From: Bacillota bacterium | Lineage (GTDB): Bacteria; Bacillota; Clostridia; Peptostreptococcales; Anaerovoracaceae | Assembly: GCA_029101005.1 (NCBI GenBank) | Contig: JAQXQE010000016.1 | Coordinates: 1 to 45,957 of the forward strand | Length of the DNA: 45,957 nucleotides | Reading direction: 5' to 3' | In this document: in pieces, positions 7,835-16,796 of the stretch | Numbering within the stretch: the stretch's first letter is position 1 | Layout: each line of letters starts with the position of its first letter | Translations under genes and position numbers: made by a program | Notes under the pieces: generated by a model | Databases searched by the model: none | What the model was told of the DNA's origin: nothing | Seen by the model: only the letters and a program-made list of their open reading frames with translations

Positions 7835-8632
7835 TTACTCCTGTGGAATGAGTGAAGCCTGTACTCCGTACTTAGCAGCGATCTCCTGCATTGTTCCGTC
7901 GTCCCACTTGGATACGAAGAAGTCGTTAAGTGCCTGTGCAAGGTTTGAACCCTTTCTGAATCCAGCACCGTACTGCTCTGAGTTGAGCTTAACTGTGTAT
8001 GTGAGGTTAGGGTATGATGTTCCCTCGCCTACCATTGCAGCTGCCATAAGGCTGTCGATGATGCAAGCGTCAGCTGTTCCAGCCTGTACTTCCATTACTG
8101 CGTTAGCCTGTGTCTGAACCTCAACTGCATCGAGCCCATACTCTGCTACCATATCAGCTCCAGCTGATCCTGCCTCTACTGCGAATGTAAGATCCTTGAT
8201 TGAATCAGCGTCCTGATACTTGTCAGCAACGTCCTTGCTTAATACTACAACCTGAGCATTATCGCAGTAAGCATTTGAGCACTCCATTGCTTTCTGTACT
8301 GACTCTGTCAGGGTCATACCGTTCCATACTACATCGATGCTCTTGTTCTCGAGCTCCATCTCCTTCTGATCCCAGTCGATCTCAACGAACTCTACATCTA
8401 CGCCAAGGCTCTCTGCGAACTCTCTAGCCAGATCTGCGTCGAATCCGATCCACTCGCCGTTATCATCCTTGTAATCCATTGGAGCGAAGTCTGTGATTCC
8501 TACTACGAGAACGCCCTTATCCTGAACATAACCCATATCGTTTGAGTTGTCGCTACCGCCACAGGCAGTCATCATGAACATCGAGCATACGAGCATTGCT
8601 CCAACGAGCACCATTGACATTAACTTTTTCAT
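7835..8632 (-). CDS. Amino-acid ABC importer substrate-binding lipoprotein
   Basis: A protein of 265 residues, normal for SBP family 3. Residues 1-23 are a lipoprotein signal with lipobox MTAC and acylated C24, then a GGSDNSN linker. Core motifs are VLVVGITDFAPMDYKDDNG (the usual start of lobe 1), GFDADLAREFAESLGV and IDVVWNGMT. The usual arginine that binds the amino-acid carboxylate is not obvious from the motif WNGMTLTESVQKAM, where related proteins have GMTxTxER, so the ligand may be unusual. It is the first gene of the importer operon and is followed by a stabilising hairpin. It acts at the outer face of the membrane. Confidence 0.9.
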   Translation of the reverse strand: MKKLMSMVLVGAMLVCSMFMMTACGGSDNSNDMGYVQDKGVLVVGITDFAPMDYKDDNGEWIGFDADLAREFAESLGVDVEFVEIDWDQKEMELENKSIDVVWNGMTLTESVQKAMECSNAYCDNAQVVVLSKDVADKYQDADSIKDLTFAVEAGSAGADMVAEYGLDAVEVQTQANAVMEVQAGTADACIIDSLMAAAMVGEGTSYPNLTYTVKLNSEQYGAGFRKGSNLAQALNDFFVSKWDDGTMQEIAAKYGVQASLIPQE

Positions 8633-8673
8633 CTTGAATACCCTCTTTTCCTTTATGTATGTTTCTAGTTAAA

Positions 8674-8716
8674 ATTATAGATTATTCTATCGCTTTAGCA
8701 CTTCATTACGCTAAAG
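8674..8716 (-). promoter_or_regulatory. Candidate promoter and operator of the importer operon
   Basis: On the minus strand a perfect TATAAT (8679-8674) lies 41 bases before the binding-protein ATG. An inverted repeat CTTTAGC/GCTAAAG (8693-8699 and 8710-8716, 10-base gap) covers the place where the -35 box should be. It could be the site of a repressor. The regulator is unknown, and a good -35 box is not seen. Confidence 0.4.
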
Positions 8717-8840
8717 TATTAAACTGCTGAAGTAAATATAACAAATAGGTCTGTTTAAGTCAAGCGAGTTTAGCTGTGTTTTCTATGTTTCTTCTAAAGA
8801 ACAATTCTCTTGTAAGCTGGAAGCGTGACGACTAAAGAAA

Positions 8841-8865
8841 CAGCCTGGTTCGGAGAACCAGGCTG
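8841..8865 (-). terminator. Terminator of the NSS transporter gene
   Basis: A 10-bp perfect stem (CAGCCTGGTT with AACCAGGCTG), loop of 5, followed on the minus strand by TTTCTTT. It lies 25 bp past the transporter stop. Confidence 0.88.
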
Positions 8866-8890
8866 AGTTTTATCAAATATAGATTGTGGT

Positions 8891-10291
8891 TTAGAACCAA
8901 CCGAAGCCGAAGAATGAATCAAGTTGTCCGAGCAGGATGAAGAAGCAGAATACAGGTGCCACGTATCTGAGGCATACTGTGTAGAACTTCTCTGTTGCGA
9001 ATGCTGAGCTTGACTTGATCTCGGCCTGGAGGAAGCCCTTCTTGAACCAACCGAAGTAGATTACTGTGCAGAATGCTGCTACTGGCATGAGTACGCCCTC
9101 TGCGAGGAGGTCGAATCCGTCGAGCCAGCAGAATCTTCCGAACATTGGAGGCAGGTATGTTCCGAGTCCGTCGAATGCTACGATCATTCCCATTACGAAT
9201 GTCATTGCACCTGCAATCCAAGCGATCTTCTTTCTCTGGTTACCCTTGCCGCTCTCGATACCGCTGTCGATGAATGAGCTGATGATAGCCTCAAGTACTG
9301 ACATTGATGATGTGAGAGCTGCGATTGATACGAGCAGATAGAAGAGGAATCCGAAGAATGCTCCAGCTCCGCCCATGCTGTTGAATACGTTCTGAAGTGT
9401 CATGAACAGAAGTCCAGGACCTGCAGCAGGCTCCATACCGAATGCGAATACTGCTGGCATGATTGCGAGACCTGCGAGAAGTGCGATTACTGTATCTGCG
9501 AGTGGGATCATCATACCGCTCTTAGCGATATCATCGGTCTTCTGCATGTATGAACCGTATGTTACGAGGATACCCATTCCAAGTGATACTGAGAAGAACA
9601 TCTGTCCACCAGCAGATGCGAGTACGTGTACCCATCCACCTCCCTGAAATACTGTGAGGTCAGGCTTTAACATAAATGCAACACCTGCGCCAGCTCCTGG
9701 GAGTGTGCAGCTTCTTACTACTACGATGAGGAGCACGATGAAGAGTCCAGGCATAGCTACCTTGTTGAACTTCTCAATTCCCTCGCCAACTCCACGGCTA
9801 ACAATGATGATTGTTGCGAGCATGAATACTGCTGTGTATGCAGCTGACATCCACTGGTTCTCGTAGAGCGCAACGAAGAATGATGTTCCGTCTAATCCGT
9901 TAACACCGAAGCCTGCGTTGAAGATGTCACCGAGGTTAGCAATTGTATACTTAACTGCGTATCCACCGAGATAGCAGTAGAATCCGAGAATGAAGAAAGG
10001 TGCAAGAGCAGAGAGGATTCCGATGAATGTGACCTTACCATCAGATGCAACTCTGTATGCAGGAATGATTGAACGCTGTGTAGCTCTTCCGAGTGAGAGC
10101 TCTGTCATTACGAGGATGTAACCTGCGAATACTACAAGAAGCAGGTACAGTACGAGGAATGCAAATCCTCCATTAGCTCCCATCTTATACGGGAAGCCCC
10201 AAAGATTACCGAGTCCGACTGCTGATCCGATAGCAGCCATCATAAAGCCGAAGTTACTGGACCACGACTCTCTTGATTGTTTCTTTTCCAT
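8891..10291 (-). CDS. Sodium-dependent neurotransmitter-symporter-family (NSS) transporter
   Basis: A protein of 466 residues with about 11-12 membrane segments, as in bacterial LeuT/MhsT relatives. It probably imports an amino acid with Na+. The TM1 signature is AIGSAVGLGNLWGFPY near residue 20. The position that is the gate arginine in LeuT (RFP) is glycine here (GFP), as in a common clostridial subgroup. I chose the ATG at 10291, which has an AAAGGAG site. The open frame runs further upstream to 10747, but that part is antisense to the divergent YbaK-type gene and has no ribosome site. It stands alone with its own terminator. Confidence 0.9.
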   Translation of the reverse strand: MEKKQSRESWSSNFGFMMAAIGSAVGLGNLWGFPYKMGANGGFAFLVLYLLLVVFAGYILVMTELSLGRATQRSIIPAYRVASDGKVTFIGILSALAPFFILGFYCYLGGYAVKYTIANLGDIFNAGFGVNGLDGTSFFVALYENQWMSAAYTAVFMLATIIIVSRGVGEGIEKFNKVAMPGLFIVLLIVVVRSCTLPGAGAGVAFMLKPDLTVFQGGGWVHVLASAGGQMFFSVSLGMGILVTYGSYMQKTDDIAKSGMMIPLADTVIALLAGLAIMPAVFAFGMEPAAGPGLLFMTLQNVFNSMGGAGAFFGFLFYLLVSIAALTSSMSVLEAIISSFIDSGIESGKGNQRKKIAWIAGAMTFVMGMIVAFDGLGTYLPPMFGRFCWLDGFDLLAEGVLMPVAAFCTVIYFGWFKKGFLQAEIKSSSAFATEKFYTVCLRYVAPVFCFFILLGQLDSFFGFGWF

Positions 10292-10367
10292 AATATGCTC
10301 CTTTGTCTTTTTTTGTTTAATTCCTAAAAATTCGCCGCAAGAATTTGTTAAATTAAATGATATTGCA

Positions 10368-10397
10368 AGTATAATATAAATTATAACAAATTTGCAA
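10368..10397 (-). promoter_or_regulatory. Candidate promoter of the NSS transporter gene
   Basis: On the minus strand TTGCAA (10397-10392), 18 bases, then TATACT (10373-10368), about 77 bases before the ATG. The region is very AT-rich, so other boxes are possible. Confidence 0.45.
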
Positions 10398-10431
10398 GCG
10401 AATTTTGGAGTGTATACATAAGAATACAATA

Positions 10432-10440
10432 TGATATAAT
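10432..10440 (+). promoter_or_regulatory. Extended -10 promoter of the YbaK-type gene
   Basis: TGATATAAT is a perfect extended -10 element, 32 bases before the ATG at 10473. A -35 box is weak or absent, which extended -10 promoters tolerate. Confidence 0.6.
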
Positions 10441-10472
10441 GAACAAAGCTAATCACGAAAGGAACAGTAATT

Positions 10473-10949
10473 ATGTCTGTAGAAAGAGTAAGAAAGTTTT
10501 TTGCACAGTACGGTATGGAAGACCGTGTAATGGAGTTCGATGTATCAAGTGCTACAGTTGATCTCGCTGCTGAGGCTGTTGGCGTAGAGGGAGCTCGCAT
10601 CTGCAAGACCATCTCATTCAAGAGAAAAGACGGAGGTTGCAACCTCATCCAGATGGCTGGCGACGCTCGTGTAGATAATAAGAAGTACAAAGCACAGTTC
10701 GGCGAGAAGGGTTCATTCCTCTCACACGAGGAAGCGCTCGAGTACACTGGCTATGCAGTTGGCGGTGTATGTGCCTTCGACATCCAGAACGAGAACGTCA
10801 CAATCTACTGCGACGAGTCAATGAAGCGCTTCGACACAGTTTTCCCTGCTTGCGGTTCATCAAACAGCGCTATCGAGCTCACACTCGATGAGCTCTACAA
10901 GTACTCAAATGCGATTGCGTGGGTAGACGTTACTAAGCTTCCAGAATAG
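10473..10949 (+). CDS. YbaK/EbsC-type aminoacyl-tRNA deacylase
   Basis: A protein of 158 residues with the INS/YbaK fold found in trans-editing enzymes that clear mischarged tRNA(Pro) and related tRNAs. The catalytic lysine is expected at K45 (ICKTISFK). The motifs VGGVCAFDI and PACGSSNSAIELTLDEL match the family's GG-x-PFG and C-terminal blocks, with alanine where proline is usual. It is a different subgroup from the PrdX-type protein at 3495. The two together suggest overlapping editing of Ala, Cys or Ser/Thr charging errors. It has an AAAGGAAC site, an extended -10 promoter and a strong terminator, and is monocistronic. Confidence 0.85.
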   Translation: MSVERVRKFFAQYGMEDRVMEFDVSSATVDLAAEAVGVEGARICKTISFKRKDGGCNLIQMAGDARVDNKKYKAQFGEKGSFLSHEEALEYTGYAVGGVCAFDIQNENVTIYCDESMKRFDTVFPACGSSNSAIELTLDELYKYSNAIAWVDVTKLPE

Positions 10950-10966
10950 TTTATATATATAAGTAT

Positions 10967-10995
10967 AAAACCAGCATCGAATCGATGCTGGTTTT
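10967..10995. terminator. Bidirectional terminator between the YbaK-type gene and recR
   Basis: A stem of about 13 bp (AAAACCAGCATCG with CGATGCTGGTTTT) and a 3-base loop, with A and T runs at both sides. It ends the plus-strand YbaK-type gene and the minus-strand recR operon. Confidence 0.9.
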
Positions 10996-11022
10996 GTTAT
11001 GCGTCATATTCCTTATCTAGAA

Positions 11023-11625
11023 TTAGATCTCTCTTCGTCCTTCGACCGCCTTAAGCAGAGTCACCTCATCTGCGTACTCAAGATCTCCTCCAACCGGAAT
11101 TCCATGTGCAATACGAGTAACCCTGATTCCTGTGTCCTTGAGAAGTCTTGAGATGTACATCGCTGTAGCCTCACCCTCGATATTAGGGTTAGTTGCAATG
11201 ATAAGCTCCTCTACTTCGCTCTCCCCCTGCAGTCTCGTGATAAGAGCCTTCAGATTGATGTCATTAGGGCCAATGCCCTCGACTGGTGAGATTGCACCAT
11301 GCAGCACGTGATAGAGTCCATTGAACTCTCTGATTCTCTCCATAGCAAGAACGTCCTGTGGAGTCTCAACGACACAGATTACAGATCTGTCCCTACTCTC
11401 ATCAGCACATACTGAACAAGGATCACTGTCAGTCAGATTACCGCAGACTGAGCAGTAGTGCAGATTGCTCTTCGCATAAGTAAGAGCCTCCGCCAAGGCA
11501 CTAACCTCTCTATCCGAGAGAGAGAGAATGTGGAACGCGAGTCGCTGTGCTGTCTTGCCACCAATTCCTGGAAGCTTGGACAGTTCATTGATTAACTTGT
11601 TAAGTGGTCTTGGATACTGTCTCAT
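11023..11625 (-). CDS. recR: Recombination protein RecR
   Basis: A protein of 200 residues, full length. It works with RecF and RecO to load RecA at gaps. The N-terminal HhH region has [13 protein letters not shown], the zinc ring is C58, C61, C70 and C73, and the Toprim domain (about 80-175) has [13 protein letters not shown] and [15 protein letters not shown]. It starts only 2 bp after the ybaB stop with no strong ribosome site, so translation is probably coupled to ybaB. It is the last gene of the dnaX-ybaB-recR unit. Confidence 0.97.
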   Translation of the reverse strand: MRQYPRPLNKLINELSKLPGIGGKTAQRLAFHILSLSDREVSALAEALTYAKSNLHYCSVCGNLTDSDPCSVCADESRDRSVICVVETPQDVLAMERIREFNGLYHVLHGAISPVEGIGPNDINLKALITRLQGESEVEELIIATNPNIEGEATAMYISRLLKDTGIRVTRIAHGIPVGGDLEYADEVTLLKAVEGRREI

Positions 11626-11627
11626 TC

Positions 11628-11987
11628 TTAGAAGCCGAGTCCGCCAAATCCGCCGAAGCCACCTGTTACCTTGCTCATCTCTTCCTCAGCATAAGCATTC
11701 ATCTGTCTGATGCTCTCGTTAACAGCAGCCATGATGAGATCCTGAAGCATCTCTACATCATCTGGATCAACAACGTCCTTGTCGATAACCAGCTTTGTAA
11801 GCTGCTGAGCGCCGTTGATTGTAACCTCAACTGCACCACCGCCAGCTGTAGTTGTGAGCTCCTTCTCATTGAGCTGAGCCTGAACTTTCTCCATCTCGTT
11901 CTGCATCTGCATAGCCTGTCTGAGCTGCTTCTGCATATCTGGTGTTTTCTGCTTAGGAAGCTTACCTGCCTTCATTCCTCTACCCAT
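11628..11987 (-). CDS. ybaB: YbaB/EbfC nucleoid-associated protein
   Basis: A protein of 119 residues with the YbaB dimeric DNA-binding fold: a charged helix rich in Q and M ([19 protein letters not shown]), the core [23 protein letters not shown], then [13 protein letters not shown]. The tail [11 protein letters not shown] is glycine-rich. It is found next to recR in most Firmicutes. It starts with a TAAGGAG site. Its role as a nucleoid factor is family knowledge. Confidence 0.93.
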   Translation of the reverse strand: MGRGMKAGKLPKQKTPDMQKQLRQAMQMQNEMEKVQAQLNEKELTTTAGGGAVEVTINGAQQLTKLVIDKDVVDPDDVEMLQDLIMAAVNESIRQMNAYAEEEMSKVTGGFGGFGGLGF

Positions 11988-12035
11988 AATAGTATTCTCC
12001 TTATCTGATTCTCAATTTGTCTTCTTATATAATAC

Positions 12036-13778
12036 TTATTCGCCGTCTGTGATGCTGATCTCCATGCCAAAGGCCTCTTCGAGATTCTTCATCAGCTCGT
12101 CGAAATTCTCATCTGCTGACATTGCCGCTTCAATCTGATCTTCTGATGGTGCGTCATATCCTGCGTCTGCAAATGCAGGCATCTCGCTCTCAGCTCTTCC
12201 GATTACTGGAGCTGCCGCCGCTCTTCGTGCATCGATATCACCAGGAATAAGAGAAACTCTGGTTCTGCTACCGTACATACTCTTTGCAGTTCTATCGATA
12301 TCTTCTGATGCACTTGCAATAAGTGCGTGCTTGTTCTTCTTGACTACAACTGTCAGCTCGTTTCCACTATAGCTCTGAGCCTGGCTGAATCGTCTAATCA
12401 TGCTGTAGCTGTTCTGAGTTCTCTCAAGTGCTGAGCAGATTCTGCTCCACATCTCCTGTGCATCACCAGAACCTGATGTAGCTCTCGCAAGCTGCATATC
12501 TGCTTCGAGGTCTTCCTGACTCTGCTCAGGCGCTGTGAACATTGTGATAGGCTCTTCTGGTACAGCCTGTGCCAGTTCTGCAGTTCTTGGAGCTGGTTCC
12601 TCACGCTTAGGTGCGGGTGCTGCTACATGTGCTGAAGGCTTAGGTGCTGCCGCTGGTCTTACACTCCTTACAGGAGCCTCAATTACCACATCTGAACCAG
12701 CGAGTCTTACGGCCGCAGTCTCAAGCAGTATTCTTGGTCTATCTGAATATCTTCCTATATTGATATACTCACTGATGAGTCTGATTGCTCTTTCGATCTC
12801 ACTTATCTCGATTGAGTGAGCCTGCTGTCTTAATCTCTCGATATTCTCTTCTGATGCGTTGATAATCTTATCTGCCTTATCAACATACTTCGTAATCATC
12901 AGATTGCGGTAGTGCTCAAGCCAGTCCTTAAGAACAAGCTTTGCATCCTTACCCTGACGAACAATCTCATCGATATCTGTGAGGGCTTGTCCAAGGTCAC
13001 CATTTGCAACAGCATCTGTCAGTCCGAGGTAGAAATCCTCTCCTGCACATCCAAGATACTCAAGTACGAGTTCCTTATCTATGAATTTATCTCCAGCAGC
13101 CATACACTGCTCAAGGATAGTAAGCGCATCTCTTACTGAACCATCCGCCTTCTGTGCAATAGTTCCGAGTGCCTCAGCTGTAATCTCAACTCCGTTCTTG
13201 GAGCAGATTCTATGCATTCCCTCAGCAAGCTCATCCTCTGATACGCGCTTGAAGTTGAGCTGCATACATCTGGATCTGATCGTCGCCTTAACCTTCTGAG
13301 GATCAGTAGTTGCCAGAATAAAGATGATGTATTCTGGTGGTTCCTCGAGAGTCTTGAGAAAAGCATTCTCAGCGCCAGGTGTCAGCATATGAACCTCATC
13401 GATGATTACAACCTTGTATCTTCCGATTGTTGGGGGATACTTTATGAGGTCGATAATCGCTCTGAGGTCATCTACCTTGTTATTTGAGGCTGCGTCAAGC
13501 TCAATTACGTCGACGAATCTTCCCTCTCTGATTGCTTCACAGTTAGCACAGCTTCCACATGGGACCTTATCAGCATCAGTCTCCCCAATGCAGTTGACAG
13601 CCTTAGCGAGGATTCTCGCTGTACTTGTCTTGCCAGTTCCATGAGTTCCTGTGAAGAGGTAAGCCTGACTTACTGTTCCACTCTTTATCTGGTTCTGAAG
13701 AATTCGAACAATCTGCTTCTGCCCGATAATGTCTTCGAAAACCTCTGGTCTCTCAGCTCTGTATAAAGCAAGCTGCAT
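12036..13778 (-). CDS. dnaX: DNA polymerase III subunit tau/gamma
   Basis: A protein of 580 residues. It is the clamp-loader ATPase that links the polymerases at the fork. Walker A is GTHGTGKT at 44-51, the zinc cysteines are C63, C74, C77 and C80, and Walker B is VVIIDEVHML near 122. The SRC motif is in TIRSRCMQL. Residues from about 375 on are Pro/Ala-rich and then form the tau-type tail. I see no A-rich slippery run that would make a short gamma form. It starts after an AAAGGAGGAG site and lies 34 bp after the SRP RNA. Confidence 0.96.
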   Translation of the reverse strand: MQLALYRAERPEVFEDIIGQKQIVRILQNQIKSGTVSQAYLFTGTHGTGKTSTARILAKAVNCIGETDADKVPCGSCANCEAIREGRFVDVIELDAASNNKVDDLRAIIDLIKYPPTIGRYKVVIIDEVHMLTPGAENAFLKTLEEPPEYIIFILATTDPQKVKATIRSRCMQLNFKRVSEDELAEGMHRICSKNGVEITAEALGTIAQKADGSVRDALTILEQCMAAGDKFIDKELVLEYLGCAGEDFYLGLTDAVANGDLGQALTDIDEIVRQGKDAKLVLKDWLEHYRNLMITKYVDKADKIINASEENIERLRQQAHSIEISEIERAIRLISEYINIGRYSDRPRILLETAAVRLAGSDVVIEAPVRSVRPAAAPKPSAHVAAPAPKREEPAPRTAELAQAVPEEPITMFTAPEQSQEDLEADMQLARATSGSGDAQEMWSRICSALERTQNSYSMIRRFSQAQSYSGNELTVVVKKNKHALIASASEDIDRTAKSMYGSRTRVSLIPGDIDARRAAAAPVIGRAESEMPAFADAGYDAPSEDQIEAAMSADENFDELMKNLEEAFGMEISITDGE

Positions 13779-13811
13779 ACCGTTCTCCTCCTTTTTTGCC
13801 TATAATAAAAA

Positions 13812-13951
13812 CCCTTAGGCGGTTTGCAGCACGTAGAGGCTTATCTGCAACACATAGAGTTAACCGCTTATTGCTGCTTCCTCTCGGACCTGACAAGGTT
13901 CACGGCACCCTATTGCGCAGGACCCCTACGTACTGCAAGCCGTCTAAAGGC
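13812..13951 (-). ncRNA. ffs: Signal recognition particle RNA (short, Alu-less type)
   Basis: The minus strand contains the hallmark of SRP RNA domain IV (GTCAGGTCCG, then AGAGGAAGCAGC), which binds Ffh. The 5' end from about 13951 pairs with the 3' end near 13812 over about 25 bp with several G-U pairs, closing one long rod of about 140 nt. A TTTTT run follows the 3' end. No Alu-like 5' domain is present. It lies upstream of dnaX, as in many Firmicutes. Confidence 0.93.
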
Positions 13952-13958
13952 AAGTGCT

Positions 13959-13987
13959 ATTATACCATAAGCTACGCAATGTAGCAA
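13959..13987 (-). promoter_or_regulatory. Promoter of the SRP RNA gene
   Basis: TTGCTA (13987-13982), 17 bases, then a perfect TATAAT (13964-13959) on the minus strand. The start would fall at 13951-13952, exactly where the RNA's closing helix begins. It lies just downstream of the rplQ terminator and may also feed dnaX. Confidence 0.85.
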
Positions 13988-13992
13988 AGAAA

Positions 13993-14020
13993 AAAACAAG
14001 GTGCGAATGCACCTTGTTTT
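13993..14020 (-). terminator. Terminator of the ribosomal superoperon (after rplQ)
   Basis: A 12-bp perfect stem (AAAACAAGGTGC with GCACCTTGTTTT), loop of 4, and a T-rich tail on the minus strand. It lies 16 bp past the rplQ stop. Confidence 0.93.
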
Positions 14021-14035
14021 AACGCTTAATTTGGA

Positions 14036-14380
14036 TTAAACAAGCTCGAGGAATACTACCTCAGCGTTGTCTCCGTGTCTTGGTCCAAGCTTAAGGATTC
14101 TTGTGTAACCACCGTTACGCTCAGCGTACTGTGGAGCAATCTCCTCGAAGAGCTTTGTTACAACATCCTCATCAAAGATGAAAGCAAGAACCTGTCTTCT
14201 TGCGTGGAGGTCTCCTCTCTTAGCAAGCGTAATCATCTTCTCAGCAATGCGGCGAGCTTCCTTAGCTCTGCACTCTGTTGTTGTAATTCTTCCCTCTCTG
14301 AAGAGATCGGTTACCAGGTTTCTAAGCATGGATTTTCTGTGTGCAGTGTTTCTGCCCAGCTTTCTATAACCCTTCATCAA
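14036..14380 (-). CDS. rplQ: 50S ribosomal protein L17
   Basis: A protein of 114 residues, normal for bacterial L17. The opening [18 protein letters not shown] and the closing [19 protein letters not shown] are diagnostic. It sits near the peptide exit tunnel. It is the last gene of the alpha part of the operon, 14 bp after rpoA, followed by a strong terminator. Confidence 0.97.
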   Translation of the reverse strand: MMKGYRKLGRNTAHRKSMLRNLVTDLFREGRITTTECRAKEARRIAEKMITLAKRGDLHARRQVLAFIFDEDVVTKLFEEIAPQYAERNGGYTRILKLGPRHGDNAEVVFLELV

Positions 14381-14394
14381 TCTACTCCTTTCGA

Positions 14395-15342
14395 TTAATT
14401 CTCATCGCCAGCCTTCAGGGAAAGTCCCAGCTCAGCCAGCTTGTTCTTCACCTCAACGAGAGACTTGAGACCGAGGTTTCTAACCTTCATCATCTCATCC
14501 TCTGTGCGCTGTGTGAGTTCTTCTACTGTGTTGATGCCTGCTCTCTTTAAGCAGTTGAATGAACGAACTGAGAGCTCAAGCTCCTCGATTGCCATAACCA
14601 GAGCCTTAGCCTGCTTGTCTTCGTCCTTCTCAATCATGAATTTCATCTCATTTACGTCGGAACCGAGTCCGATGAAGAGATCAAGGTGCTCCTGGATAAT
14701 CTTAGCACCAATTGACATACCCTCTTCTGGAGCGATTGAACCATCAGTCCAGATCTCGAGAACAAGTCTGTCGTAGTCAGTAATCTGACCAACTCTTGTG
14801 TTCTCTACTGTGAAGTTTACCTTCTTAACAGGAGTGAAAATTGAGTCAATTGGAATTGTTGCGATAGGAGTGTTGTCGTCCTTGTTCATATCAGCAGGAC
14901 GGTAACCCTTACCTGTTGCAATGTTCATCTCCATAACCAGTGTCGCATTGTCAGCAAGTGTAGCAATGTGAAGGTCTGGATTGAAGATCTCCGTATCAGC
15001 ATCAATGATTATATCAGCGGCTGTAACTTCCTTAGGACCTACAGCGTTGATAATCGCTCTCTTATCCTCATCGCCGTTAATCTTAACAGCAAGTCTCTTA
15101 AGGTTAAGAATGATCTCAGTAACGTCTTCTGTAACACCAGGGATTGTTGAGAACTCGTGAAGAATTCCATCAATCTTAACTGTTGTAATAGCAGCACCTG
15201 GAAGTGAACTGAGGAGAATTCTTCTCATACAGTTACCAAGAGTTGTACCATAACCTCTCTCAAGAGGCTCGATAACGAACTTTCCATAGTGGCCGCTCTC
15301 GTCGATTTCCTTAGTAATTGTAGGCTTAATAATCTCGATCAT
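14395..15342 (-). CDS. rpoA: RNA polymerase alpha subunit
   Basis: A protein of 315 residues, the usual Firmicute length. The N-terminal assembly domain (about 1-225) carries [20 protein letters not shown] and the loop with [15 protein letters not shown]. The C-terminal domain (about 245-305), which binds UP elements and activators, has [20 protein letters not shown] and [11 protein letters not shown]. It lies between rpsD and rplQ, as in most Firmicutes. The 67-bp gap before it has a good site but no clear promoter. Confidence 0.98.
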   Translation of the reverse strand: MIEIIKPTITKEIDESGHYGKFVIEPLERGYGTTLGNCMRRILLSSLPGAAITTVKIDGILHEFSTIPGVTEDVTEIILNLKRLAVKINGDEDKRAIINAVGPKEVTAADIIIDADTEIFNPDLHIATLADNATLVMEMNIATGKGYRPADMNKDDNTPIATIPIDSIFTPVKKVNFTVENTRVGQITDYDRLVLEIWTDGSIAPEEGMSIGAKIIQEHLDLFIGLGSDVNEMKFMIEKDEDKQAKALVMAIEELELSVRSFNCLKRAGINTVEELTQRTEDEMMKVRNLGLKSLVEVKNKLAELGLSLKAGDEN

Positions 15343-15409
15343 CTCTTCCTCCTATTCAAACAAACGAACCATTAACAACCAATAACGTATCAGTCGTATC
15401 CTATCGTTA

Positions 15410-15997
15410 TTATCTGGAGTAGAACTCTACGATGTAGTGCTCCTCGATAGGAAGGTCAACGTCTGAACGTACAGGAGTTCTGAGAATCTTGCCCTCGAAC
15501 TTATCCATGTTGATATCGATCCACTCAGGAGTAGTGATAATCATATCCTTAAGCTCTTTGAACTTAGGTGATGACTGTGACTTCTGCTTTACAGTAACAA
15601 CGTCTCCAGCCTTAAGCTCCATTGAAGGGATGTTAGCCTTCTTGCCGTTAACGAGGAAGTGTCCGTGGTTAACGAGCTGTCTAGCCTCTCTTCTTGTAGC
15701 AGCGAAGCCCATTCTGAATACTACGTTGTCAAATCTGCTCTCAAGCATAACGAGCAGATTCTCACCTGCAGAACCAGCTCTCTTTGAAGCCTTCTCATAT
15801 GTGTTTCTGAACTGAGTCTCCTGTAGACCGTAGAGGAACTTAACCTTCTGCTTCTCATTCAGCTGAATTCCATACTCAGACTTCTTCTTGCGGCTCTGTG
15901 CAGGATGTCTGTTTGATTTCTTGTTATATCCCATGTACGCTGGCTCAATGCCGAGAGCTCTAGCTCTCTTCAGTACAGGTTCTCTATTTTTTGCCAT
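15410..15997 (-). CDS. rpsD: 30S ribosomal protein S4
   Basis: A protein of 195 residues. It is a primary 16S rRNA binder with an S4 domain (about 88-150: ESRFDNVVFRMGFAATRREARQL, in two pieces). The N-terminus (MAKNREPVLKRARALGIEP) has none of the four zinc cysteines of classical S4, which marks the cysteine-free type common in Clostridia. Here it is inside the alpha operon between rpsK and rpoA. In E. coli S4 represses this operon, but nothing in the sequence proves that here. Confidence 0.97.
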   Translation of the reverse strand: MAKNREPVLKRARALGIEPAYMGYNKKSNRHPAQSRKKKSEYGIQLNEKQKVKFLYGLQETQFRNTYEKASKRAGSAGENLLVMLESRFDNVVFRMGFAATRREARQLVNHGHFLVNGKKANIPSMELKAGDVVTVKQKSQSSPKFKELKDMIITTPEWIDINMDKFEGKILRTPVRSDVDLPIEEHYIVEFYSR

Positions 15998-16017
15998 GTG
16001 TTATTTCCTCCTTCCGA

Positions 16018-16413
16018 TTAGACTCTTCTCTTCTTAGGTGGTCTGCAACCATTGTGAGGGATTGGTGTAATATCCTTAATCATAGTTACAGTAAGACCTG
16101 CTGTCTGAAGTGCTCTGATAGCAGACTCTCTTCCTGAACCAGGACCCTTTACATATACCTCAACAGTCTTAAGACCGTGCTCCATTGCTGCCTTTGCAGC
16201 AACCTCAGCAGCACTTGCAGCAGCGAATGGTGTGCTCTTTCTTGAGCCTCTGAAACCATTTGATCCTGCGCTTGACCAGCTAAGAGCGTTTCCGTCCATA
16301 TCGGTCAGAGTAATCAGTGTGTTGTTAAAGGTGGATTGGATATGAGCCTGGCCTCTTTCAACGTGCTTACGTTCTTTTCTTTTTCTTCTGACATTTTTCT
16401 TTGCAGCTGCCAT
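16018..16413 (-). CDS. rpsK: 30S ribosomal protein S11
   Basis: A protein of 131 residues. The basic N-terminus ([17 protein letters not shown]), the core THIQ-like [16 protein letters not shown], and the end [15 protein letters not shown] are diagnostic. It forms part of the platform near the mRNA exit. It follows rpsM by 17 bp and has a GGGAGGAGG site. Confidence 0.98.
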   Translation of the reverse strand: MAAAKKNVRRKRKERKHVERGQAHIQSTFNNTLITLTDMDGNALSWSSAGSNGFRGSRKSTPFAAASAAEVAAKAAMEHGLKTVEVYVKGPGSGRESAIRALQTAGLTVTMIKDITPIPHNGCRPPKKRRV

Positions 16414-16430
16414 GTTCTATACCTCCTCCC

Positions 16431-16796
16431 TTACTTTTTCTTTCCAGCTAAACGAGCTGGACCCTTACGGGTTCTTGCGTTGTTCTTAGTGTTCTGTCCT
16501 CTTACAGGCAGACCTCTTCTGTGTCTGATACCTCTGTAGCTTCCAATCTCCATGAGTCTCTTAATGTTAAGAGAAACTTCTCTTCTGAGATCTCCCTCTA
16601 CGATCAGATCACTCTCGATAACTCTTCTGATCTTTCCTGCATCCTCCTCTGTGAGGTCTCTAACTCTGATGTCTGGATCAACGTTAGCCTTAGCGAGGAC
16701 GTCTCTGGATGTCTTGAGACCAATTCCGTAGATATAAGTGAGACCGATCTCGATTCTCTTATCTCTAGGCAGGTCAACTCCGGCAATTCTTGCCAT
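16431..16796 (-). CDS. rpsM: 30S ribosomal protein S13
   Basis: A protein of 121 residues from the ATG at 16796 ([20 protein letters not shown]), the family's normal start, with a GGAAAGGAGG site. The longer frame to 16877 is leader. The end [16 protein letters not shown] is typical. It contacts tRNA and the 50S bridge B1. It is the first gene after an internal promoter and a long leader, so rpsM-rpsK-rpsD-rpoA-rplQ can be made separately. Confidence 0.97.
   Translation of the reverse strand: MARIAGVDLPRDKRIEIGLTYIYGIGLKTSRDVLAKANVDPDIRVRDLTEEDAGKIRRVIESDLIVEGDLRREVSLNIKRLMEIGSYRGIRHRRGLPVRGQNTKNNARTRKGPARLAGKKK

Noticed and set aside
10292-10747. N-terminal extension of the NSS transporter frame
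   Set aside because: It is antisense to the YbaK-type gene, lacks a ribosome site and has no transporter-like sequence. The ATG at 10291 has AAAGGAG and begins the family's normal N-terminus.
12400-12660. Programmed frameshift producing a short gamma form of DnaX
   Set aside because: No A-rich slippery heptamer with a downstream stem is visible in this stretch.
13796-13984. Small open frame over the SRP RNA
   Set aside because: The region is explained by the SRP RNA on the other strand, with promoter, domain IV motif and closing helix.
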